From: an uncultured Negativicutes bacterium
GTDB lineage: Bacteria; Bacillota; Negativicutes; Acidaminococcales; Acidaminococcaceae
Length of the DNA stretch: 29,586 bases
Assembly: GCA_937926555.1 (NCBI GenBank)
Contig: CALAZX010000002.1
Coordinates: 1-29,586 of the forward strand
Direction: 5' to 3'
Positions 7,601-14,674 of the stretch are shown piece by piece (the first letter of the stretch is position 1; every line of letters begins with the position of its first letter). The translations under genes were made by a program, and so were the position numbers. Under the pieces are notes generated by a model that was given only the letters and a program-made list of their open reading frames with translations, searched no databases and had not been told where the DNA came from.

Positions 7601-8311
7601 GTGGAACTGGTTGACAAACTAAAATATTTCGGCCTTACGGGACAGGAGGCCACCATCTATCTGACCCTGATGGGCAGCGAGGGGATGACGGGTTACGAGG
7701 CGGCCAAGACCACCGGCATCTCCCGCTCCAACACCTATACCGCCCTGGCGGGTCTGGTGGACAAGGGAGCGTCCTATGTGATGGAGGGCAAGGTGACCAT
7801 CTATACCGCCGTGCCCCTGGATGAGTTCTGCAAGAACCGGATCCGCAAGATGGAGACGCTGCGGGATGAGATGCTCCAGGAGCTGCCGGTGGTGCGCCGG
7901 GCGGTGGAGGGCTACTTCACCATCAGCGGGGCGGAGCGGATCATGGACAAGATGAAGAACATGATCGACGGCGCCGCGGCCCGTGTCTATGTGGCGGCCT
8001 CGCAGCCGGTGCTGGAGGAGATCCGGCCGGAGCTGGAGGAGGCGGTGGCCCGGCACCTGAAAGTGGTGGTCATCGCCGCGCCGGGCTTCAAGCTGCCGGG
8101 AGCCATCATCCATTACGGACAGCGGGACAACACCCAGATCCGCCTCATCTCCGACTCGGCCACGGTGCTGACGGGAGACCTGAAGGACGGGGCGGACGCC
8201 ACCTGTCTGTACTCCAGCAAACAGAACCTGGTGGATCTGTTCAAGGAGACACTGAAAAACGAGATCACGCTGATTCAGCTGACCGCTGATAGAGAAGGAA
8301 AGGAGCAGTAA
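7601..8311 (+). CDS. TrmB-family transcriptional regulator
   Basis: A 236-residue DNA-binding protein. An N-terminal winged helix of the TrmB type spans about residues 1-70 (LKYFGLTGQEATIYLTLM, YEAAKTTGISRSNTYTALAGLVDKG, then the wing KVTIYTAVP). A short coiled segment (KNRIRKMETLRDEMLQELP) leads to a PLD-like effector domain (about 100-230). TrmB proteins of archaea and bacteria usually sense sugars. The GTG start at 7601 has AGGAGGAGAG just upstream. The gene is divergent from murQ across a back-to-back promoter pair, and no MurR (RpiR-type) repressor lies in this window, so it is a good candidate regulator of the MurNAc operon and of its own lysA-like partner. The effector is unknown. Confidence 0.85.
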   Translation: MELVDKLKYFGLTGQEATIYLTLMGSEGMTGYEAAKTTGISRSNTYTALAGLVDKGASYVMEGKVTIYTAVPLDEFCKNRIRKMETLRDEMLQELPVVRRAVEGYFTISGAERIMDKMKNMIDGAAARVYVAASQPVLEEIRPELEEAVARHLKVVVIAAPGFKLPGAIIHYGQRDNTQIRLISDSATVLTGDLKDGADATCLYSSKQNLVDLFKETLKNEITLIQLTADREGKEQ

Positions 8312-8312
8312 C

Positions 8313-9587
8313 ATGAGTGAGAAAATACCGTTTGTGACCCGGGATCGGGTGGAGGAGATCGCAGCCACCTATCCCACACCGTTCTATCTGTATGACGAGC
8401 AGGGCATCCGGGAGAAGGCCCGTCTGGTGAACAAGGCCTTCAGCTGGAACAAGGGCTTTAAGGAGTATTTCGCCGTGAAGGCCACTCCCAACCCCTTCCT
8501 GCTGCAGATCCTCAAGGAGGAGGGCTGCGGTGTGGACTGCTCCTCTCTCACCGAGCTGGAGATGAGCCATGCGGTGGGCTTCGGGAGCCATGACATTATG
8601 TTCAGCTCCAACGAGACTCCGGTGGCCGACATGCAACTGGCCAAGAAGCTGGACGCCATCATCAACCTGGACGACATCACCCATATCGATTTCCTGGAGG
8701 ATGTGGCCGGACTGCCGGAGACCATCTGCTGCCGTTTCAATCCCGGCGGCCATTTCATGCTGGAGAACAGCATCATGGACAATCCCGGGGATTCCAAGTA
8801 CGGCATGACCCGTGAGCAGATCGAGGAGGCCTTCCTCATCCTGAAAGACCGGGGCTGCAAGAACTTCGGCATCCACGCCTTCTTGGCGTCCAACACGGTG
8901 ACCAACGAGTACTATCCGGAACTGGCCCGGCAGCTGTTCACCCTGGCGGTGGAGCTGAAAGAGGCCACCGGCGTGCACATCGGCTTCATCAATCTCAGCG
9001 GAGGCGTAGGCGTGGCCTACCGGCCGGAAGAGACGGACAACGACATCATGGCCATCGGCGAAGGGGTGCGCAAAGTCTTCGACGAGGTGCTGGTCCCCGC
9101 AGGCATGGGGGATGTGGCCATCTTCACGGAGATGGGCCGCTTCATGCTGGCGCCCCATGGCGCGCTGATCACCCAGGCCATCCATGAGAAGCACACCTAC
9201 AAGGAATATATCGGCGTGGACGCCTGCGCCGCCAATCTGATGCGCCCGGCCATCTACGGCTCCTACCACCATATCACGGTGCTGGGCAAGGAGAACGCGC
9301 CGGTGGACTGCCGCTACGACGTGGTGGGCGGTCTCTGCGAGAACAACGACAAGTTCGCCATCGACCGGGAGCTGCCCTGCATCGACCGGGGAGACTACCT
9401 CTTCATCCACGACGCAGGCGCCCACGGTTTCGCCATGGGCTATAACTACAACGGCAAACTGCGCAGCGCCGAGCTGCTGCTGCAGCCGGACGGATCCGTG
9501 AAGCTGATCCGCCGGGCGGAGACTCCGAAGGACTATTTCGCCACCTTCGACTTCACCGACGAGTTTCCTGAACTGAAAACCTTCTGA
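8313..9587 (+). CDS. Diaminopimelate decarboxylase-like PLP enzyme (fold type III)
   Basis: A 424-residue cytosolic enzyme of the alanine racemase-fold decarboxylase family; characterised relatives convert meso-DAP to L-lysine and CO2. The PLP lysine is Lys56 in YFAVKATPNP. The phosphate-binding glycines are in LSGGVGVAY, and EMGRFMLAPHG, VDACAANLMRPAIYGSYHH and the active-site cysteine in GGLCENNDKFA follow. Two canonical spots differ: the usual HIGSQ-type segment reads HAFLASNT, and the usual GAYG near the C-terminus reads GAHG, so this is a divergent subgroup. The start is 1 bp after the regulator stop, with AAGGAG upstream, so the two are one operon. Biosynthetic LysA is the default reading; a role in DAP salvage is suggested by the divergent MurNAc genes. 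Other basic amino acid decarboxylases are a less likely alternative. Confidence 0.78.
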   Translation: MSEKIPFVTRDRVEEIAATYPTPFYLYDEQGIREKARLVNKAFSWNKGFKEYFAVKATPNPFLLQILKEEGCGVDCSSLTELEMSHAVGFGSHDIMFSSNETPVADMQLAKKLDAIINLDDITHIDFLEDVAGLPETICCRFNPGGHFMLENSIMDNPGDSKYGMTREQIEEAFLILKDRGCKNFGIHAFLASNTVTNEYYPELARQLFTLAVELKEATGVHIGFINLSGGVGVAYRPEETDNDIMAIGEGVRKVFDEVLVPAGMGDVAIFTEMGRFMLAPHGALITQAIHEKHTYKEYIGVDACAANLMRPAIYGSYHHITVLGKENAPVDCRYDVVGGLCENNDKFAIDRELPCIDRGDYLFIHDAGAHGFAMGYNYNGKLRSAELLLQPDGSVKLIRRAETPKDYFATFDFTDEFPELKTF

Positions 9588-9674
9588 TACATAAATATAG
9601 AAAACAAAAATAAAAAAAGAAGGTATGGGATACACGGCCGACCGTATCCCCGCGAAGAGGCCGGATGAGGGGAG

Positions 9675-9705
9675 AAGCCCGTCAGCATATGCTGGCGGGC
9701 TTTTC
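9675..9705 (+). terminator. Rho-independent terminator after the lysA-like gene
   Basis: A 14-bp stem (9675-9688 with 9689-9702, one wobble, tight turn at CATATG) is followed by TTTTCGTTTT. The transcript before it also holds a 7-bp perfect hairpin (GGGATAC 9627-9633 with GTATCCC 9644-9650); I do not recognise this as a known RNA class. Confidence 0.85.
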
Positions 9706-9775
9706 GTTTTGCTTGTTTTTTTTGAAAGCGTGAAAAACAATATCAGTAAGAACGTTACAGGCAAGTAGTATAAAT

Positions 9776-9804
9776 TTGCAAAAACAACAATAAGCTGATA
9801 TACT
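9776..9804 (+). promoter_or_regulatory. Promoter of the TonB receptor/autotransporter operon
   Basis: TTGCAA (9776-9781), a 17-bp spacer and TATACT (9799-9804) with TGA before the -10 (extended -10). The start is near 9811, giving a leader of about 197 bases. I see no clear Fur box. Confidence 0.78.
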
Positions 9805-9851
9805 GGGTGCATATCTTTTATATTACAGAAGAAAACCGTTTTTTCAGGGGT

Positions 9852-9895
9852 AAATAATGGGCCTGGTTTGCCAAAAACCGGGGTCATTTATTTTT
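9852..9895 (+). promoter_or_regulatory. Terminator-like hairpin in the leader of the outer-membrane operon (possible attenuator)
   Basis: A stem of about 12 pairs (9858-9869 with 9875-9886, one mismatch, two wobbles) runs into TTTATTTTTA at 9887-9896, about 110 bases before the first ATG. AAACC at 9833-9837 could instead pair with GGTTT at 9865-9869 and open the hairpin. The stretch before it is too short for the common large riboswitches, and I see no B12, TPP or FMN motifs. Confidence 0.5.
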
Positions 9896-10007
9896 ATGTA
9901 AAAAAAACGCCGGTGCAGCGAAGAAGGGGGATATGGAAACGGGTCGCACGGCAGCGTTGGCTGCGCTCAGGGTTAAAGTATTTGTTTGAGAGAGGAAAGA
10001 GAATAAC

Positions 10008-11945
10008 ATGATGAAAAGATTCAGCAAGGAGCTGGGCTCCTGCATTATCGGCATTACCGCCGCGGGGATTCTCCTGAATCCCGTGTCTGTGTTTGCGGAC
10101 CAGACTGATGAACTCACCGATGACATTCCTTTGTACACTCTGGAAGAGCTGGTAGTCACCGCCAAACGGGTGGATCCCCGGAGCATCTACCAGGAGAACG
10201 CCAATATCACGGTGATCAGCCAGAAGAAGATTGAGCAGATGCATTACCAGAATGTGGAGGAGGCGCTGCGTACCGTTCCCGGTATCGACTTCCTCAACTA
10301 CGGCCTGCAGGGTTACAACCTGAACAGTATCCGGATCAACGGTAGTGATGACGTCATCCTGCTGGTGGACGGTGTCCGGGCATCCGCTACGGGCATGGGC
10401 AACCTGGCCGAGCTTTCCATGGCCACCAACATGAGCAACATCGAGCGCATCGAGATTCTCCGCGGCGCCAATGCGGTACGCTTCGGCAGTGACGCCAAGG
10501 GCGGTGTCATCAACATCGTCACCAAGAAAGGCCGTGGCGTGAGAACCAACCTCACCGTGGCCGGCGGCTTCTATGAGAGGGAGCAGTACAAACTGGCCCA
10601 CGAGGGCGGCAAGAAGAACATCCATTACCGTGTCTACGGCGAGAAATACCGCCAGGGTGACACCCGTGACGGTCACGGCGTGATCACTCCCGGTTCCACC
10701 GACTACAAGAACGTGGGCCTGAAAGTGGACGCGCAGGTGGGCGACAAGGCCGCTGTGGGCGTGAACTGGAACGAGCAGAAGAACAACTTCTCCTTCTACG
10801 ACTGGATCTACGGCCAGGACTGCGTGGGCCGTTTCGACAGCCGTGAGTGGAACGTGAGCCTGGTCTACGACTTCGACGACAAGAACTACAGCACCGTCAG
10901 CTACCGGTACAACAACTACGACCATCATGCGCAGCAGTACTGGCTGTACAACGCGCTGTGGGAGTTCTTCACCCATAAATACGACACCCGTGCCCTCCGG
11001 ACCCAGATGGTCCACACCTTCGACGACCACCATGTGGTGGCTGTGGGCTACGAGGACACCCGCACCAAGACCGGCACCAGCACCAAGTTCCCGGTGAAAG
11101 CGGCTTTCCTGACCCACGAATGGACCTTCGACGACAAGTGGGATCTGAACTGGGGCATGCGTTACGACAAGGTGGACACCGACTACAACGAAATCGATTC
11201 CCGTGTGTCCAAGAGCATCAACATCGGCCACCGCTTCGACAAGAAGAACAAGATGTACGCCTCCTACAACGACTACATGGTGATGCCCTCTATCTGGGAG
11301 CTGAACGTGCGCTTTGAGGAGAAGGAGCATCTGAACCTGGAGACGGGCAAGAACTACGAAGTGGGCTACACCCATGACTTCGACCCCACCTCCGTGATCA
11401 CCGCCCACTACTTCCACCGCCAGTCCGAGGATGCGGCGGGCTTCAACTCCTTCCAGAAGAAATTCACCAACTTCGACGAGAAATCTTCCGGCTGGGACGT
11501 GAAGTACAACAAACGGTTCGGTGACAGCCTGACCCTGGGCCTGGGCGTATCCCGGATCAGCATGGACGTGACCAACGACGCCTCCTACGGCGGACTGCCC
11601 GGCATCATGCGCGGCTACCTGCCGAAATGGACCACCAACGTGACCCTGGAGTACGAGAAGGACAAATGGGAAGTGGGCCTGGACGGCAGACGCTTCCTGG
11701 ACCGTGCCGGCAAGCAGTTCGACGAGAGAGGCTGGCCCACCAGCAACTACTGGGTATGGAACCTGGGCCTGAACTACAAGCCCGACAGCCGCACCAAGGT
11801 GTTCATGAAAGTGAACAACCTCTTCGACCAGTACTATGCGGAGCAGACCCAGGTCATCTGGGGCATCCATCCCAACCGCGACCCGAAACAGTGGTACGCG
11901 ATGCCGGGACGCAACATCATGGTCGGCATGGAATACCAGTTCTGA
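10008..11945 (+). CDS. TonB-dependent outer-membrane receptor
   Basis: A 645-residue outer-membrane active transporter, driven by TonB-ExbBD. Signal peptide to about residue 30 (PVSVFA, then DQTDE); TonB box near 45-54 (LEELVVTAKR); plug domain about 60-175 (TVISQKKIEQM, VEEALRTVPGIDF, the RINGSDDVILLVDGVRA segment, IERIEILRGANAVRFGSDAKGGVINIVTKK). A 22-strand-type barrel follows and ends in NLFDQYY and a final aromatic EYQF, the Bam signal. The size fits the small siderophore/heme/cobalamin class (BtuB, CirA-like). The ligand cannot be read from the sequence. It starts at ATG 10008 (or 10011) after GAGAGGAAAGAG and is the first gene of a two-gene operon with the autotransporter 18 bp downstream. 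Its presence shows a diderm host. Confidence 0.93.
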   Translation: MMKRFSKELGSCIIGITAAGILLNPVSVFADQTDELTDDIPLYTLEELVVTAKRVDPRSIYQENANITVISQKKIEQMHYQNVEEALRTVPGIDFLNYGLQGYNLNSIRINGSDDVILLVDGVRASATGMGNLAELSMATNMSNIERIEILRGANAVRFGSDAKGGVINIVTKKGRGVRTNLTVAGGFYEREQYKLAHEGGKKNIHYRVYGEKYRQGDTRDGHGVITPGSTDYKNVGLKVDAQVGDKAAVGVNWNEQKNNFSFYDWIYGQDCVGRFDSREWNVSLVYDFDDKNYSTVSYRYNNYDHHAQQYWLYNALWEFFTHKYDTRALRTQMVHTFDDHHVVAVGYEDTRTKTGTSTKFPVKAAFLTHEWTFDDKWDLNWGMRYDKVDTDYNEIDSRVSKSINIGHRFDKKNKMYASYNDYMVMPSIWELNVRFEEKEHLNLETGKNYEVGYTHDFDPTSVITAHYFHRQSEDAAGFNSFQKKFTNFDEKSSGWDVKYNKRFGDSLTLGLGVSRISMDVTNDASYGGLPGIMRGYLPKWTTNVTLEYEKDKWEVGLDGRRFLDRAGKQFDERGWPTSNYWVWNLGLNYKPDSRTKVFMKVNNLFDQYYAEQTQVIWGIHPNRDPKQWYAMPGRNIMVGMEYQF

Positions 11946-11963
11946 GGGTAGAAGGAGGATAAC

Positions 11964-14420
11964 ATGAGATATATCGCAAAACACAAGAAACTGTTGACCG
12001 CGCTGCTGTCCCTGCAGCTGGCCACCGGCATCTTCGCCGGCAGCGTGCAGGCGGCGCCGGATTTCATCATCAGCGGCAGCGACGAGACGGACACCACGTT
12101 CGCGGGCCACAAGGCGTACGGCCAGGATTACTTCTGCAAGAAGAATGACGAGGGGACCTATGTGCCCGACACGGAGTGGAAACACGAGGGCGCCATCATC
12201 ATGGGCATGAAAGAGGTCACCGGCTCCCAGCACAAATATATTTTCGACCGGCTGGAGGAAGGCTTCATCCTGCCCACCTACCTGGACCTGAACACCATGG
12301 AGGACCACTGGGCCCCCACCATGATCACCGGCACCGGCCCCAGCGGTCTGGTGCCCGGCCGTGCAGGCTATGAGGAGATGGCGGCCATCATCCGCAAAGC
12401 CATCGAGGAAGCTCCCGGCGAGACCCTCCAGGAGAAGGTGGTGGCTTTCCAGAAGGCGGGGAAAGTGCCTCCCGAGCTGAAGACCGGCAAGATGGTCATG
12501 ATCAACATCGAGCAGGGGGATGACAAGGCCAACTGCTACAGCGACATCCGCTGGGGCGTGACTCCTGTGAAGCCCAACTACGGCAACGTGAAAGTGGGAC
12601 GGCTGGGCGTATGGCAGCCCATGGACTGGGGCGACCGCACCTATTATGTGGACGAGAGCGGCCAGCTGGACGCCAATATCGCCCACAAGACCATGCTCCG
12701 CGTGATGCCCAACGGCAGATTGATGGTCATGGGCAACCTGAACATCCCCCAGAAGCGGAAGGCCCAGGGCGGCGGTCCCATCACCGAGGCGATCCTCTAC
12801 ACCGACTCTCTGGAAATGGCCGAGGGCAGCAAGGTGAACCTGTCCTACCTGAACACTACCGGACTGAACCCCCGTGTGAACCAGTACGCCTACGACAAAC
12901 ACGCCAGGTTCCAGCACGGCCGTCTCCAGGATCCGACTGACAGCCAGCTGGCCCGGGACCTGGTGATCAACAAGGCTGTTCTGGACAAGGACACTGTCTT
13001 CCGGCTGGGCGTCTACAAGCGGATTGACACCGCCGGCTCCGTGTCCACCGGCATGGACTCCGGCATCAGACGCTCCGACGGCGTGTGGATCCGGGAAGCG
13101 GAAGCTAAGAACAAAGGCGAAGGCCCCAACATGATCTACATCGAGTTGGGCTATGTGCCGGAGATGGGCGAGAAGGTCACCGGCAACATCACCCGCAGCG
13201 AGAGTTCCGGCGAGGTGAACGAGATCTTCGGCATCCTCCACGGCGGCGAGAACTTCGAGGTGGAAGGCCGGGCCACCCGTGCCGAGGGCATCTTCAGCGA
13301 ATACCTGGTGACCCCCGTCATCAAGAAGCTGAATCCCTTCGATGACAACAACCAGTACTTCCTCACCAAGGAGGGTCCCCAGGGCAGAGCCTGGGAGCTG
13401 AACGGTTACTCCTACGAGATCGTGGGCACCTCCGAGGGCGGCAAGACGGCCCAGGACAACGCCGTTGTCACCAACAACCTGTGGAAATACGGCCAGCGGA
13501 ACCTGTTCAAACGCACCGGCGGCCTGAACAACCTGGGCAACATTGGCGAGCGGAAGAAGGAGAACTTCTGGACGGAGGCCCGTCATGAGAAATTCACCAG
13601 CGCTTCCGACTACGGCCGCGACGTGGACCAGCACCTGAACACCTTCCAGATCGGCTACGACCGCCTGGTACGGGACAACTTCCGCAACGGCAAGATCTAT
13701 GCCGGCCTCTATGCGGACCACACCACCGGCAGCAGCACCACCCTCACCGGTGGCGGTGATCAGAAGGCCACCGGCGTGGGTCTGTACGGCACCTGGAAAG
13801 GCGACCGGGGCCACTACATCGACGTGGCGCTGATGTACAGCCGCCTGGACAACGACTACCACTTCCTCCAGGACCGGGGCGAGACCAAATCCCGGGTGAA
13901 GGGCGACTTCAATACCAACGCCTACGGCATCGGCACCCAGTACGGCTACCGCAAGGCGCTGAAGGACGGCTGGTACGTTGAACCCCAGCTCACCGCTTTC
14001 GCCGGCACCGTGAAGGGCTGCGACTACGAGCTGAAATCCGATGACGGACGCCAGCAGAAACTGAAGCAGAACGACTTCAACAGCATCACCGCCAGAGCCG
14101 GCCTCTATGTGGGCAAGGACTTCCAGGGCCGCGGCGAGCTGTACCTGGGCGCTTTCGCCGGCCATGACTACACCAAGGACATGGAGATCAGCGTGGACTA
14201 CTTCAACCAGTACACCAACAACCTGGGCGAGACCGTGACTACCAGCGTCCGTGACAAGGTGGATATGCACGACACCGAGGACACCTGGTATGAGCTGAAC
14301 CTGGGCGGCAAGTACGATATCACAGACGACATGAATGTGTATCTGAACTACCGCAAGACCCTGGGCAGCAGCATCGGCAACACCTGGATGGTCAACGGCG
14401 GCATGCAGTGGCAGTTCTGA
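11964..14420 (+). CDS. Autotransporter (type Va) with unrecognised passenger domain
   Basis: An 818-residue secreted surface protein. Signal peptide to about residue 30 (LATGIFAGSVQA, then APDF). The passenger is about residues 31-530. The C-terminal autotransporter barrel is about 535-818, starting near NFWTEARHEKFTSASDYGRD, with alternating strands such as NTFQIGYDRLV and KIYAGLYADHTTGSS. It ends in MNVYLNYRKTLGSS and a terminal WQF. The passenger lacks clear short repeats or an obvious protease motif; part of it (about 200-300, GNVKVGRLGVW to KVNLSYLN) looks strand-rich, possibly beta-helical. It has two cysteines (58 and 191), uncommon in autotransporter passengers. AAGGAGGAT lies just before ATG 11964. 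Co-transcription with the TonB receptor suggests a shared job such as ligand capture, but this is inference. Confidence 0.85.
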   Translation: MRYIAKHKKLLTALLSLQLATGIFAGSVQAAPDFIISGSDETDTTFAGHKAYGQDYFCKKNDEGTYVPDTEWKHEGAIIMGMKEVTGSQHKYIFDRLEEGFILPTYLDLNTMEDHWAPTMITGTGPSGLVPGRAGYEEMAAIIRKAIEEAPGETLQEKVVAFQKAGKVPPELKTGKMVMINIEQGDDKANCYSDIRWGVTPVKPNYGNVKVGRLGVWQPMDWGDRTYYVDESGQLDANIAHKTMLRVMPNGRLMVMGNLNIPQKRKAQGGGPITEAILYTDSLEMAEGSKVNLSYLNTTGLNPRVNQYAYDKHARFQHGRLQDPTDSQLARDLVINKAVLDKDTVFRLGVYKRIDTAGSVSTGMDSGIRRSDGVWIREAEAKNKGEGPNMIYIELGYVPEMGEKVTGNITRSESSGEVNEIFGILHGGENFEVEGRATRAEGIFSEYLVTPVIKKLNPFDDNNQYFLTKEGPQGRAWELNGYSYEIVGTSEGGKTAQDNAVVTNNLWKYGQRNLFKRTGGLNNLGNIGERKKENFWTEARHEKFTSASDYGRDVDQHLNTFQIGYDRLVRDNFRNGKIYAGLYADHTTGSSTTLTGGGDQKATGVGLYGTWKGDRGHYIDVALMYSRLDNDYHFLQDRGETKSRVKGDFNTNAYGIGTQYGYRKALKDGWYVEPQLTAFAGTVKGCDYELKSDDGRQQKLKQNDFNSITARAGLYVGKDFQGRGELYLGAFAGHDYTKDMEISVDYFNQYTNNLGETVTTSVRDKVDMHDTEDTWYELNLGGKYDITDDMNVYLNYRKTLGSSIGNTWMVNGGMQWQF

Positions 14421-14529
14421 TCCGCTGAAAAAGATTTATGGCAGCAAGGCATGACGGACACCCGGCGGCAATGATGGCCGGATGAGCCGGAATGGAGTTC
14501 TGCCGGACAAGCTATAACTGTAATATAAG

Positions 14530-14570
14530 AAAACCGTTCCTGCGTGGAAATGACGCGGGAACGGTTTTTA
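14530..14570 (+). terminator. Rho-independent terminator of the outer-membrane operon
   Basis: A 16-bp stem (14530-14545 with 14553-14568, one wobble), a 7-base loop and TTTTT. The flanking A-run lets it also work on the minus strand. Confidence 0.9.
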
Positions 14571-14630
14571 TTGCCCGGGCAATAAGTGGATGCTTGAAGG
14601 AGGTCTTTCGGCATCCGGTGAAAGGCAATG

Positions 14631-14666
14631 AAAAATCCCCCGCCCGCAATGTGCGGATGGGGGATT
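14631..14666 (-). terminator. Rho-independent terminator of the CLC exchanger gene
   Basis: On the minus strand, a GC-rich 15-pair stem (14666-14652 with 14648-14634, one mismatch and one wobble) is followed by TTTTT. It faces the terminator of the convergent autotransporter operon. Confidence 0.8.
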
Positions 14667-14674
14667 GTCTGTCT

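Noticed and set aside
7216..7656. N-terminal extension of the murQ frame by up to 147 codons.
   Set aside because: It would run through the divergent promoters; ATG 7215 has its own ribosome site and the conserved region starts after it.
9588..10007. Cobalamin, TPP or FMN riboswitch before the TonB receptor gene.
   Set aside because: I looked for the B12 box, the TPP CUGAGA and the FMN core and did not find them; only hairpins are visible.
9894..14270. Open frame of 1458 codons on the minus strand opposite the receptor and autotransporter genes.
   Set aside because: It is an antisense shadow caused by strong C- or G-ending codon bias in the two real genes; its product is a His/Val/Gly-rich sequence with no family resemblance, and both sense genes have signal peptides and domains.
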